Assembly (NCBI RefSeq): GCF_020520425.1
Contig: NC_079491.1
Coordinates: 24,605,449 to 24,669,448, forward strand
Source of the DNA: Spinacia oleracea
Lineage: Eukaryota; Streptophyta; Magnoliopsida; Caryophyllales; Amaranthaceae
DNA: 64,000 nucleotides
Direction: 5' to 3'
Part shown: in pieces, positions 13,052 through 26,216 of the stretch
Layout: the number at the start of each line of letters is the position of its first letter
Position numbering within the stretch: the first letter of the stretch is position 1
Made by a program: the position numbers and the translations under genes
Notes under the pieces: generated by a model
Told to the model about the DNA's origin: nothing
What the model saw: only the letters and a program-made list of their open reading frames with translations
Database searches by the model: none

Positions 13052-13511
13052 TTAATAATACGGTTAACTATGCAATTACATTGTATTACCGAATTTGAAT
13101 CTAGATCATCACCAAAAGTAGAGACATGTGAAATCCTTAAAAGTTATAATCCTAATGTTTTCAATTTTTTTGTTTTAATTTGGAATTTAGAAAAAAAAAT
13201 GAATTTTATTTTACTTTAGAAATTATTACCGGTTTGTTAAACTCTTGGATGATCCGCTACTACATCATTGTTGTTTAATTTAAATTTCAGTATCTCTTCC
13301 TGTTTTGTAATAGGTTAAAGTTTTCTTGGCTAGTTTAATTAGATGTGTAGTAGTATTATGTCTTAAAAAGTGAAATGTTAGTGATTTACATCATTTTTTC
13401 AATATAAAACTACATCACATCTACGCGCAACTTTTTTATTCGTGTAACTTAAGAAGTGCGGGCCTCAATATTTTATTTCGCCCATAGGCCACCAAAAGGC
13501 TAGAGACGGCC
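13052..13511. other. Intergenic DNA between satellite and Helitron-like element
   Basis: No gene seen. In the second copy of the duplicated unit the corresponding position is occupied by nearly 18 kb of other transposons (29153-47004). Confidence 0.5.
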
Positions 13512-14983
13512 CTGATTAAAGTAGACATATTTGATCAATTATTAGAGCGTCACGTAGAAAATCATTAGATTTCAGCCAATAAAAAATAAGGTTTCTAATT
13601 TATTTAAGAATAAAAAATGTTTGGCCAATGTAGATAAATAATTAGGTGATATATAGACATTTTTTATTAAATAATTACTAATACAAACACCCTATAATGC
13701 ATATACTCCGTATGAGAATATCAATATTCTAGCATTTGACATATTCTAGCTAAATCATCTACGAAGTACTTCATATAATTTATCGCTTCCCTCAAAAAAA
13801 AAAACGAAATATATATTTTATCTTTCCTGGCTAGCTTGAAGATTAATATATAATATTATTATTCATGAGTGCCGTGACATGGTGGAGGTTTGATCAATGA
13901 CATACAACTTACAAGCAAATCATTAACAAAATAGCTAACCCTTGAATATCTTAATTAAACAATTTTAAAATACATATATAGAGTTTTAAACTAATAAAAA
14001 TGAGTTCCGGACATGATAAAGTTTGATGTATTTATTGAGATAAAATTTGTTAAGATAAAGTTTAATGTAAGTTTAAAAACTAATGAATGCATCATATATA
14101 CTTCAATTAGTTTTTTTTTTCTTTCCAGATAACAAACATTAGATTTTTATTTACATAATATATATATACTACGTATGTGTTCATTAATGTATTTATTTGT
14201 GCTTAATTTCATATTTGTTAAGAAAATAACACTTTGAATTATATTGCTTTATACCATGTTTTAATTTCTTTTGTTTTACCGTTATGAAATTATTTTTAGT
14301 TGAATTTTTATGTTTAGTTCATAGTGATTTGTATCACGGAATATTATTTTATTCATTTATCCATATTTTAATATATGCTTATTTTCCATCTTGCAGATAA
14401 TTTATAAGAATGATCAAGGTATGATTTCTATAAATTTTAATTTAACAGTAATGTTCCATTTTATCTGATAATATATTATTGTTTTGTTTATTGATTCACA
14501 ATAAATTGTGTGTAAGTACGGTTTTTCATATAATCAACGTTTGAATGTTTGACAAACTATAAAACCCTAGATTTATCATTGTATTCGTCTAATGTTTCAG
14601 TATAGCAATTTGAAGCATATGTTTATATCACTTCTTCTGAAGCTACTACTAATTAAAATAAATAAAAGTAGTTATAATATGGAGATTGAAATTAAAGTAG
14701 TTTTCAGTGATATATTCCCTCTACGGATTGTTTATAATATTTTAGCGATCTATCTTTTTATGGTGGAGGAGGGCTTCGCAAGTGTCTGGGTTTTTTCCAT
14801 TCTCCTCCTCTAAATGTTTAGTTTGTTGATTTTCCATTAATACTGCAAAAAGATTAAAAAAAATAAATTAAAAAGTATCTGGTATGATTGACAAAACATA
14901 TATAGTATAAAAGACTACTACTTATTAGATTGTTATAACACAATTATTAAGTAAACTGTGCATCGCACGGGCTTCAAATCTAG
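13512..14983 (+). mobile_element. Helitron-like non-autonomous element, copy 1
   Basis: The 3' end has the short hairpin GTGCATCGCAC followed by GGGCTTCAAATCTAG and a T, the classic Helitron terminus (hairpin then CTAG|T). The 5' side carries ATTAAAGTAGACATATTTG and the GCGTCACGTAG motif often found near plant Helitron 5' ends, although the expected TC start is not visible. It encodes no helicase. A near-identical copy lies at 47005-48480. The left limit is where homology between copies begins. Confidence 0.65.
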
Positions 14984-15710
14984 TCATGTTTAATTTTAAA
15001 AGTAAATAGGTTTCTATTATTATTGTGAAATGCTTGTCAACAGTATCTTTCTTTCTATTGGATACTGGACAATCAACTTTAGGGGTCTAAGGCCCAAAAT
15101 TAAGCCCAATACAGACTTCACTTCAGCTCAAGTCATGAACTCATGACAATTGACAATTGACAAGCAATAGTGTAGGTTGTGTAGCTACTTCCTGCAAGGC
15201 TACAAACACAAGTTTGTAACGATATCCTGTTTGCCATCATATCGGGAGTCGGGAAGTATTATTGTAATAGGTGATTTTAACCAAGTTGAAAAACAAAGCC
15301 AGAAGTTGGGGGGAAATGGAGAGCAACAAAGGAATGGGAAGAAGCTATTGGGTGGGTAATGAAGAAAGTGGGAGCACTGGTCAAACAAGTAAGCATGGGC
15401 ATATTTGCCAACTCTCCAACACAAGCTGAGGCTTATGCATTGCTGTATGCAATGAAAGAGCTTCCCGTAGGTGAGCAAAATGTGCAGATTAGGACTGATC
15501 CTACTGCTCTCGTCCGAGCCTTGAAGACCGGTAAACTTGCTCCGATGGAGATCTTGTACATTATGAAGGATGCAAAAGTATTGTTGGTATCCTTTAATTA
15601 TTGTATTGTTTCTAAAGTTAGTAGAAATTTAGTTTCTTATGCCCACTATCTGGTTGTTGCTGCTAGAATTGGGAACTAGTCTATTACTTTGTATTATGTT
15701 GTCAAAAATA
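14984..15710 (+). pseudogene. LINE fragment: endonuclease piece fused to RNase H
   Basis: A frame at 15177-15359 contains IIVIGDFNQV, the catalytic-region signature of the APE-type endonuclease of plant L1 LINEs. The next frame (15359-15679) contains FANSPTQAEAYALLYAMKEL and RTDPTALVRAL, matching plant LINE-type RNase H with its conserved Glu and Asp. The reverse transcriptase that normally separates them is absent, so this is an internally deleted LINE. The same structure is present at 48481-48974 plus 55039-55268, where a Copia element has inserted. It is not expected to be functional. Confidence 0.7.
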
Positions 15711-16313
15711 AATAAACACCATATACATTTTCTTTTTCTTTGTCTGTGAACTTTAATTTGATCAAGTTCATATTCTTTTTGTCCTTGTTTTTCTTCTTTT
15801 TGTTACTCTTTCCATGTCAAAGGATTGATGGATCGATTTCCTAATAAAACTTGAATGTTCATATTGCTACATTGACTTGATCAATTCACATTAACCATAA
15901 TATTATACCATATAGTAGTTTCTAAATCCAGAAATATTTTCTTAACCAATGAATTAACGAAAGTTTCCTTAGGACAAGATCTACGACGTCTTACCATGCG
16001 TAAACTCATTAAACTTGATTGACCTTATGAATTTGGTCAAACAAGATTATAAGAGAGAAACTTGAGCAAAAGGTCTTGTGCAGTAAATGTGCACGCACTC
16101 GGTGTATAATAAATTAATTGCATCTCGAGGTAACTTTTTATGTTATGAAGTAGGGATCGAGTAATTTTTAACGGTTATTTTGCACTTTGACCGGCACACA
16201 GATTGATCCCGCCAAAAACTTTATTATTATTTTATATCCTTATTTTATTTTCGATTTATGTATGGAAAAAATATTGGATTATAAACTATGAAAATAATAT
16301 ATGCCACATAATA
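15711..16313. repeat. Duplicated block A', first segment
   Basis: Nearly identical to 10427-11100 but with an internal loss of about 80 bp. The junction at 15711 joins the end of the LINE fragment to the sequence that directly follows the CASP-like stop codon, as expected at a tandem-duplication breakpoint. The block is interrupted at the ATA at 16311-16313 by a CACTA element. Confidence 0.85.
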
Positions 16314-17177
16314 CACTAGTGGAAAAAATACCTGTTGAGGGGGGCATTTTGGGCTTATTGAGGCGAACAAGGCCCGCTTCGACAGACGTGGCTTCAACAG
16401 CTCACATAGCTGTTGAGGCGGGCTTTGTTCGCCTCAACAGGGGGTCTGTTGTGGGGGGCTTTCAAAAGTCCGCCTCAACAGCCCAAAACCAAAGCGAAAA
16501 ATAAGGACCTGTTGTGGGGGGCTTTACAAATGCCCGCCTCAACAGACACCTCTGTTGAGGCTCACTTCTTAAATGCCCCCCTCAATAGACCTGTATTTTT
16601 GCGCCAATACCTGTACATTGGCGCCATAAATTCATATGTTGTCGAGGCGTACATTAAAAGCCCCCTTCAACAACATTATTTTTTTTTCCCAAATTCTTTT
16701 AAAATATAAAATAGATGGCAATAACCAAATCTATATATATACACCATTGAGTATTGAAACCTGTACACGCACCAATCAACACCAGAATAGCAAAGGTATG
16801 AATCTGCTTATTTTTTATTAATAAATCATTAAATTAACTTAATTTATATTAACCCAATAGAGAAAAGCGTATAGTACATACGTTTACAATTTTTAAACAC
16901 CTAGCTAGCTATTCTAACAAATTAAAACTGATATTAACAAATAAAGACAAAAGGCTAGAGAGCTAGTCTAACAAATTTCTCTAATCCGGCCACTTAGCTC
17001 CCTTTAGATCATGCATTACAAACCTTAATTAAGGCCGTGTTAGACTTTCTAATTCCAATCGACTCGATCCCTGCAAGATGGAAGGAAAATATATGAGCTA
17101 TAGAGTACCAAAGTTCACACTCACGATATTATCTTTACATTCCATTGAAGCATAAAAAGATATAGTCATACACTCAC

Positions 17178-19167
17178 GAATGAGTTTTAGAAAGTTAAAA
17201 CTATGCATATTAATCATGTAATAAGAATCAAATGAGTCCTTAGGTTCTTTAGTTCAAAGTTGGGAGCGGAAATGTCATTTTAGCTCTAAACATGACCTAT
17301 AACGACCTAATGAGCCTTAAATGTGCATAAATAGATTCGAATGAGTTTTAGAAAGTTAAAACTATGTATATTAGTCATGTAATAAGAATCAAATGAGTCC
17401 TTAGGTTCTTTAGTTCAAAGTTGGGAGCGGAAATGTCATTTTAGCTCTAAATATGACCTATAACGACCCAATGAGCCTTAAATGTGCATACGTAGATTGG
17501 AATGAGTTTTAGAAAGTTAAAACTATGCATATTAATCATGTAATAAGAATCAAATGAGTCCTTAGGTTCTCTAGTTCAAAGTTGGGAGCAGAAATGTCAT
17601 TTTAGCTCTAAACATGACCTATAACGACCTAATGAGCCTTAAATGTGCATGAATAGATTCGAATGAGTTTTAGAAAGTTATAACTATGTATATTAGTCTG
17701 TAATAAGAATCAAATGAGTCCTTAGGTTCTTTAGTTCAAAGTTGGGAGCGGAAATGTCATTTTAGCTCTAAATATGACCTATAACGACCCAATGAACCTT
17801 AAATGTGCATACGTAGAATGGAATGAGTTTTAGAAAGTTAAAACTATGCATATTAATCATGTAATAAGAATCAAATGAGTCCTTAGGTTCTTTAGTTCAA
17901 AGTTGGGAGTGGAAATGTCATTTTAGCTCTAAACATGACCTATAACGACCTAATGAGCCTTAAATGTGCATAAATAGATTCGAATGAGTTTTAGAAAGTT
18001 ATAACTATGTATATTAGTCTGTAATAAGAATCAAATGAGTCCTTAGGTTCTTTAGTTCAAAGTTGGGAGCGGAAATGTCATTTTAGCTCTAAATATGACC
18101 TATAACGACCCAATGAGCCTTAAATGTGCATACGTAGATTGGAATGAGTTTTAGAAAGTTAAAACTATGCATATTAGTCTGTAATAAGAATCAAATGAGT
18201 CCTTAGGTTCTTTAGTTCAAAGTTGGGAGCGAAAATGTCATTTTAGCTCTAAACATGACCTATAACGACCTAATGACCCTTAAATGTGCATACGTAGATT
18301 CGAATGAGTTTTAGAAAGTTAAAACTATGTATTTTAGTCATGTAATAAGAATCAAATGAGTCCTTAGGTTCTTTAGTTCAAAGTTGGGAGCGGAAATGTC
18401 ATTTTGGCTCTAAATATGACCTATTACGACCCAATGAGCCTTAAATGTGCATACGTAGATTGGAATGAGTTTTAGAAAGTTATAACTATGCATATTAATC
18501 ATGTAATAAGAATCAAATGAGTCCTTAGGTTCTTTAGTTCAAAGTTGGGATCGGAAATGTCATTTTAGCTCTAAACATGACCTATAACGACCTAATGAGC
18601 CTTAAATGTGCATAAATATATTTGAATGAGTTTTAGAAAGTTAAAACTATGTATATTAGTCATGTAATAAGAATCAAATGAGTCCTTAGGTTCTTTAGTT
18701 CAAAGTTGGGAGTGGAAATGTCATTTTAGCTCTAAACATGACCTATAACGACCTAATGATCCTTAAATGTGCATAAATAGATTCGAATGAGTTTTAGAAA
18801 GTTTAAAATATGTATATTAGTCATGTAATAAGAATCAAATGAGTCCTTAGGTTCTTTAGTTCAAAGTTGGGAGCGGAAATGTCATTTTAGCTCTAAATAT
18901 GACCTAAACGACCCAATGAGCCTTAAATGTGCATACGTAAATTGGAATGAGTTTTAGAAAGTTAAAACTATGCATATTAATCATGTAATAAGAATCAAAT
19001 GAGTCCTTAGGTTCTTTAGTTCAAAGTTGGGAGCGGAAATGTTATTTTAGCTCTAAATATGACCTATAACGACTCAATGATCCTTAAAATGTGCATACGT
19101 AGATTGGAATGAGTTTTAGAAAGTTAAAAATATGCATATTAATCATGTAATAAGAGTCAAATGAGTT
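17178..19167. repeat. 161 bp tandem satellite inside CACTA element 1
   Basis: About 12.4 units starting GAATGAGTTTTAGAAAG recur at 17178, 17339, 17500, 17661, 17821, 17982, 18142, 18302, 18463, 18624, 18785, 18945 and 19107, a period of 160-162 bp. Most units alternate between two types. One has AAACATGACC, GACCTAATGAG and ATAAATAGATTCG; the other has AAATATGACC, GACCCAATGAG and ATACGTAGATTGG. This gives a dimeric higher-order period near 322 bp. CACTA element 2 has only about 2.3 units. Confidence 0.93.
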
Positions 19168-20440
19168 GCTAATATGAAAATTAAAAGGCAGAATTTCCTA
19201 GAACCTTCAAGGCTACTGCACATGTCCCTTTGTACTCAATCACTCCATGAGATCGGTTCGAGCTTAAATGTGAGCAAAGAAAACAAGAAAAATCACTAGA
19301 TTCATCATGTCAAAGAGGAAAATTGGCTGATTGGACTCCAATCCTAACTTATCTTTCATCATTTTTCTAGACTTGATGAGTTCAAATCTATAAATGTCAG
19401 TGAAGACCTTAACCTATGAGAATATAATTACATGGAGCTATGATTTGCTTCCAAAGTAGTGGCATACCACTGACATTTTCCCAATTTAAAACAAATCAGC
19501 TGAGATATACATCAGATTTCAGGCTGAAAAATATCTGTGGGCTTGGTATAAAATAGATCTGACAGAAATTTAGGGTATAAAAGGTGTTGACTGGACATCA
19601 TTAACCTTAAATCCATGGTAACAAGCATCAAGGACATGATCCAGCCTGCCGGTCAACAACTCAATAAGGCCTTCAGTTTACTACACTGTCGTCATTCCAT
19701 TTGTTTACAGACATAACATTATAAAAGAACATTAATTCAGAAAGCCATGAGATGACAGCCAGGAATACAAGACACGTGATGGAAATTGGAAAGCAGTATA
19801 TGTATATACAAGCAAAAAAATGCATCAACCTATTTTCTGAAATTAAACAATTAGTAGAATACCTCTGTAATTCCACATTGAGCATGGCTGTGATCCTGAA
19901 ATAAACCATACTGATCATGACTTCATATAACTCAGCTTTAGATGCTGCAGGACTTGGATATATAGCTGCAAAATAAAACCATTTGTCTTAAAGATCCTAC
20001 ACTTTGGTTGCTTTGTGCTTTTGATTCAAATAGCTCCCAAGCCAAATGCAAAACTCATATATAAAAAGGTGGGAACTGGAAATCGGGACTTGTGTCTGAA
20101 AATGTTAAAAAAAAATTCAACAAGCAAGCGTCTTAGGAAAAATAGAACGAGGGCAGCTGTTGTTGAAACTAACCTTAACGGAGTTCACACAACAAACTGT
20201 GATATAATTACTCTATGTTAATCATAACAATGCAAAACTAGAGCTGAGTACAGAAAACATGAGACAACGACATCTGGGCAACTGCAAGGTACATAGCAAG
20301 ACAAAAGGAAAAAAAACAAGCTGAACACAAGACCATCAGGTAGAAAAAAGATTGAACAACTGATGAGATGTGACTAACAACAATAGAAAATGACGAATAA
20401 GGAAGTTAAAAGTAGTTGGTTGGGAATGTCGAGTCAATTG
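19168..20440. other. CACTA 1 interior, unidentified captured DNA
   Basis: Not satellite and not like CACTA 2. On the minus strand a stretch near 19590-19675 reads in a plausible frame (LTGRLDHVLDACYHGF) but I do not recognise the protein. This is probably further host DNA acquired together with the monooxygenase pieces. Confidence 0.4.
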
Positions 20441-20444
20441 AAGT

Positions 20445-21125
<681 letters not shown>

Positions 21126-21330
21126 GGGGGAAAACATCCAAAACATCCAAACCATAAATATCAAACCCTAATTTGTAAATTCATCCAATATTAGAACATT
21201 AGCCTAAATTCTCTGCATAATCAACTCATTATGCTCAACTAATTGAAGAGAAACTGAATTTTAAGACCAAGCAAAACAAGAATCAATTATAAACTAACCT
21301 TGATATAGTGCGTCACTGTGTTAAACAGAG

Positions 21331-21567
21331 TCAACCGAGATAGGCAAGACGACGGTCGGCGGCGACTGTTATGGAAGAGGAGGCGAGGAAGGTGGTGGTG
21401 GTGGTGGAGCCGCGCGGTGAAGAGGAGGTGAGGAGCGGTGAGGAGCGTGCGGTGAGGAGCGGTGGAAGGTTCTTGCTTCGAATACAGATTTGGGGATTGT
21501 GTGTTATCTCTTTGGCGGTGTGTTTCAGTTGATTTAAAATTTTGTGAATATCTATTGAAGCGAACAA
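21331..21567 (-). pseudogene. Possible first exon joined to captured monooxygenase
   Basis: A minus-strand open frame of 78 codons lies just upstream of the captured monooxygenase exons and next to the right subterminal repeats. It is Ser/Thr-rich with basic residues, vaguely like an organelle targeting sequence, but much of it comes from GAGGAGCGGTG-type repeats. I do not recognise it. It could be a chimeric first exon or chance. Confidence 0.25.
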
Positions 21568-21774
21568 CGGGAATCCCGCCCCTTTAGAATACTACCTATT
21601 GAGGCGGGCAACTTAAAGCCCCCTTCAACAGGTTCTGTAGAAGCGAACATAACAAAAGCCCGCCCCAACCACATGCTTAAACTTTTGACCCGCGTTGACT
21701 AAGGGGTTATTGAGGCTCACTTATATATGCCCCCCTCAACAAGGGGGCTACAACAGGGGTTTTTTCCACTAGTG

Positions 21775-22361
21775 ATAATAATGGATTATATATTTACTCA
21801 ATATTTTAGTTTAATCATATGTCGAATATTTTTTTGGTCAAATCAGCATATCAAGCATAAAAAATATGCAGTATGATGGAAATTGCATACTTCGAACTTT
21901 AGGGAGAGAAATATTTCAGACAAATATATTATAAAAAATTAGTCCAATAATTTTAGAATATCAGTGCATGCACGAGACATAGTCTAGTTTGTAATAAAAG
22001 ACAGTGGAGTATTAAAGTATTCAAAGGATGCAAAAGGTAAGATAAAAAAATACATCGTAATAAATAGGTGAGAGTGGGGCCCGTGAGATAGTATAAACAC
22101 TATTATAAACCCGGTCCACGCTGACTTAGCGTGAACCAAGGAAACCGAGTAATTTAGGCTGCGCAACATGTGTATCAATCACGTGACGGCTATTTGGCGA
22201 TTTTAAATAATAACTATATAAGTATTACAGTAACTATGTGATATAAAGAGTTACTATGTAATATATGTAATGGCTATATCGGGGTATATCCATCTATTGG
22301 TGATGTACCCCCCATGTAGTCATGTGCCAAGCACATGTATTAAAAAAAAGTTTATATATAG
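21775..22361. repeat. Duplicated block A', second segment
   Basis: Matches 11100-11870 of the first copy except for the missing SINE. It is bounded by the ATA duplication of CACTA 1 and the TAG duplication of CACTA 2. Confidence 0.88.
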
Positions 22362-23254
22362 CACTAGTGGAAAAAATACCTGTTGAGGGGGGCATTTTGG
22401 GCTTATTGAGGCGAACAAGGCCCGCTTCGACAGACGTGGCTTCAACAGCTCACATAGCTGTTGAGGCGGGCTTTGTTCGCCTCAACAGGTGGTCTGTTGT
22501 GGGGGGCTTTCAAAAGCCCGCCTCAACAGCCCAAAGCCAAAGCGAAAAAATAAGGACCTGTTGTGGGGGGCTTTACAAAAGCCCGCCTCAACAGACACCT
22601 CTGTTGAGGCTCACTTTTAAATGCCCCCCTCAACAGACCTGTATTCTTGCGCCAATACCTGTACATTGGCGCCATAAATTCATATGTTGTCGAGGCGTAC
22701 ATTAAAAGCCCCCTTCAACAACATTATTTTTTTTTCCAAATTCTTTTAAAATATAAAATAGGTGGCAATAACCAAATCTATATATATATACACCATTGAG
22801 TATTGAAACCTGTACACGCACCAATTAACACCAGAATAGCAAAGGTATGAATCTGCTTATTTTTTTATTAACAAATCGATCATTAAATTAACTTCATTTA
22901 TATTAGCCTAATAGAGAAAAACGTATAGTACGTACGTTTACAATTTTTAAACACCTAGCTAGCTAGTCTAACAAATTAAAACTAATATTAACAAATAAAG
23001 ACAAAAGGCTAGAGACCTAGTCTAACAAATTTCTCTAATCCGGCCACTTAGCTCCCTTTAGATCGATCATGCATTACGTACAAACCTTAATTAAGGCCGT
23101 GTTGACTTTTTAATTCCAATCGACTCGATCCCTGCAAGATGGAAGGAAAATATATGAGCTATAGAGTACCAAAGTTCACACTCACGATATTATCTTTACA
23201 TTCCATTGAAGCATAAAAAGATATAGTTGCAGACTATAGAGATAATTAAGTTGT

Positions 23255-23640
23255 TAAAAATATGACCTATAACGAGCCTTAAATGTGCATAAATAGATTC
23301 GAATGAGTTTTAGAAAGTTAAAACTATGCATATTAATCATGTAATAAGAATCAAATGAGTCCTTAGGTTCTTTAGTTCAAAGTTGGGAGCGAAAATGTTA
23401 TTTTAGCTCTAAACATGACCTATAACCACCCAATGAGCCTTAAATGTGCATACGTAGATTGGAATGAGTTTTAGAAAGTTAAAACTATGCATATTAATCA
23501 TGTAATAAGAATCAAATGAGTCCTTAGGTTCTTTAGTTCAAAGTTGAGAGCGGAAATGTCACCTAAATATGACCTATAACGATCCTATGAGCCTTACATG
23601 TGCATAAATAGATTCAACTGAGTTTTAGAAAGTTAAATTG
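23255..23640. repeat. Short 161 bp tandem repeat in CACTA element 2
   Basis: About 2.3 units of the same 161 bp repeat found in CACTA 1, with unit starts near 23301 and 23462. It marks the low-copy state of the array. Confidence 0.88.
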
Positions 23641-24189
23641 TGTTCTTTCACTTAGTTCTTAATGCTAAAATCAGAATAAGTGTCTATATTTCTAGATGCA
23701 CAGATGTATGCTTAGATTTCATGGAAATTCCTGAGAATCATCCATGTCTTAGGAACTAACACTGGCAGGTTAAATATTATTGTCTGCTGATTCCTAGAAA
23801 GTGACAGACGTTGAAGAAACCAGAGGGATATTTTTATTTATGCCTTATCAGTTGGTAGAAGAAGGTAACTATGTGATTTATAAAATGAAAATAATGGTTT
23901 GTTGTAGCTTAAAACCATTATTTTTAATTATTTACAGAAAACCCACCTCCTAAAAACAGACTACTTTACCTGCTATTTGATAAAACGTTATCCTTAAGAA
24001 ATTTCTGGGTAGATACAGATCGTTGTTGAATAAATACAGTATTTTATTCCATATTGGTTTAACCCATATCCTAATAATCAATTTTCCTAATGGTTGTGTA
24101 TGAAGATCATAGTCTCATGGAAATAGAACAATAAAAGGGCCAATGCCTATAGTATTTGCATCAATTTTAGCAAGAAAATTAACTAAGAA

Positions 24190-24335
24190 ATGGCTAGCAG
24201 TTGTCGTCTTGTTACACTAGCATTACTAGTTCATGTCATAGTTTGTTTTACTCTGATCAAAGCTGCACCTCAAAATTCACTAATTACCAACTTACCAGGA
24301 TTCACTGGCAACTTCCCTTCTAAGCACTACTCAGG
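24190..24335 (+). pseudogene. Captured first exon of a serine carboxypeptidase-like gene
   Basis: An ATG at 24190 opens a frame encoding a hydrophobic signal peptide (residues about 5-25, CRLVTLALLVHVIVCFTLI) and then LITNLPGFTGNFPSKHYSG, the hallmark start of mature plant serine carboxypeptidase-like proteins. The exon ends in SG followed by a GTAAGC donor. The catalytic Ser, Asp and His regions lie in later exons that are absent. It is on the opposite strand to the other captured exons. About 30-40 bp of 5' leader also look genic. Confidence 0.8.
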
Positions 24336-24888
24336 GTAAGCTCTTCAAATCGCGTTCATTTTTGTCTTCTAATTTTGTCTGGTGTTATGCTGATCAAGTC
24401 AGCCAGGCCTGCCAGCCATTTTCCTGCTTGATTAGTTTGGCCAATTTTGGGATGTACTTGGCCTGATTAGATTGTTTAGGCCATTTAGGTTTTAAGGCTA
24501 CTTCAGGTCAATCCAGTCCCCAGTGCACCCTATGAATCTATGATCAACTCTAGTCAGTCCCCAATACAAGTATCTATTTTGACTATCAATTGTGATTTAT
24601 ACGGAATACTTGAGAAAAAAATACTTAAGATATTCTTACCTTTTTTGTGACACCACTAAGGTATCAGGAAAGCTACCTACTGTCGGGCAACATACCAAAT
24701 ATTTTCAATAACAAGTATATCTGAACCATCTGACTAAATCAACAAAACCAATCATAACCACCCGAACTTAATGAAATAAACTGGAGAAAACAGATAATAA
24801 CCACTTCAAACTTCCGTATTAAAGGCAGCATAAAATAATAAAAATGCAGCAAATTAAAATAACCAACAAAACTTTAACATCATCTCAC

Positions 24889-25025
24889 CTTGACAAATCC
24901 AGGACGACGATCCAGATTCAAATGCAGGTTCTTAATATGACCGACATCTCCGAAAGCATTAAGGAGATCCTCTTCCTGTGCCTCTTCATGCACTCCTGTG
25001 ACAAGTACAATCCAGCCTTCAATTG
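24889..25025 (-). pseudogene. Captured exon of the exon-junction protein Y14 (RBM8A)
   Basis: One minus-strand exon with an intact acceptor (TTGCAG) and donor (GTGAGA) encodes [20 protein letters not shown] followed by a stretch containing [19 protein letters not shown]. This is the start of the RNA-recognition motif of Y14, the Mago-binding subunit of the exon junction complex. The N-terminal and remaining RRM exons are missing. It lies inside CACTA 2, so it is a transduplicated fragment and not the functional gene. Confidence 0.85.
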
Positions 25026-25363
25026 CTGCAATGAATCAAACTTTGTTAGAATTCTGCTTGCAGAAATTTCAACTTAATTGTAATCATATAAAAGGAAAGA
25101 GAAATACAGGGAAATTTAAAATTCAACTACTACAACTCTGAAATTCACAACCACAAGCAAGACTTCAGCAGTACATATATAAGAGCTTGTATCCTTTCCT
25201 TTTAGATATAAGAGAATTGAAACGAAACATAAATACCTTTCCATATCTAAGGAAAGGAAACAAGCTCAGACCCCTTGTTTATCAGAGTTGGTTATGTTTG
25301 ATCTGTCAAGCTACCAAGGAATACAGACAAGAGAAAAAGAAAAGAATATGTCTAAAGGTTTAC

Positions 25364-25464
25364 CTTCAAGGGAGGATACTTGGTGACCTCTACAGTCGGA
25401 GGCTCGGAGTCAATTTGGTCAGGATTCTCTATTCCCAAGCTTGGAATTACAAATTCATCAGTGT
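25364..25464 (-). pseudogene. Captured exon of an unidentified gene
   Basis: A 101 bp minus-strand frame with a TTCCAG acceptor and a GTAAAC donor encodes TDEFVIPSLGIENPDQID and then SEPPTVEVTKYPPLK. The clean splice sites and non-random composition suggest a real exon. I do not recognise the protein, and it does not fit the Y14 N-terminus. Confidence 0.5.
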
Positions 25465-25944
25465 CTGGAAGTAGCATGAGAATGAATTAAAGAATACAAT
25501 GAAAAACTGACTAAAAAGTACGAACGTTCAGGTTCAGAAATCAACCGAAATTCCTACAAACTAAAAACATGGTTTGCTAATCATGGAAGAGCAATATGCT
25601 TTTTTCCCCAACCTCCTACCCACATATTCTACTCCGTACTGTCTTCTTCCCTATCTTCCCTATATTTATTTATGTAGCCTTGGCCTATATCCATGCATAA
25701 GACTAAGAAAGTGTGGATCAAAATTACAATAGCGGGTTAGCACTCCATATACAAGAACTCACGATTCTAGTCCTTGTAACTTCTATCTTGCATCACTTTA
25801 GTAATTAAATACTTTTTTCAGTTTTCAAACATTTTGCCTACACAAAAACTTCTAAAAAAAGGAAATTTTAACATGAATGAGAACCTAATAGGTCATTCTC
25901 ATTCCTTTCATGTATATATATACTCCTTATATCTATAAGTTATA

Positions 25945-26214
25945 CCCTCCGTATTTTAAAAAGACATACTTTGACCGATACATAATTTTAGGAGAGTGAG
26001 TTGAGTTTATTAAAATAAGATGAAAGTGGGGTAGTGGGTGGTGAATTATTTATTATAGTAAAAAGATGATGTGAGTAAGTCTGGTAAGAAAGAGAGAATG
26101 AAATATTAATATAAGAGAAGTGAAGACCAAAATATGTAAAAAAAAGAAAGTGTATATCTTTTTAAAATACAACCGTTTACGAAAAGTGTATCTCTTTTTA
26201 AAATACGGAGGCAG
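25945..26214. mobile_element. Stowaway-like MITE nested in CACTA 2
   Basis: Inverted ends CTCCGTATTTTAAAAAG and CTTTTTAAAATACGGAG with TA on both sides (25943-25944, 26215-26216). It is 270 bp and non-coding. It sits between captured exons, so it came along with captured host DNA or inserted later. Confidence 0.85.
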
Positions 26215-26216
26215 TA

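Noticed and set aside
14592..14813. 73-codon frame inside the Helitron-like element
   Set aside because: Hydrophobic low-complexity product present in both copies only because the element is duplicated; no domain recognised.
17178..19167. CRISPR-like periodic repeat
   Set aside because: Units are contiguous 161 bp tandem copies without unique spacers, in a plant transposon.
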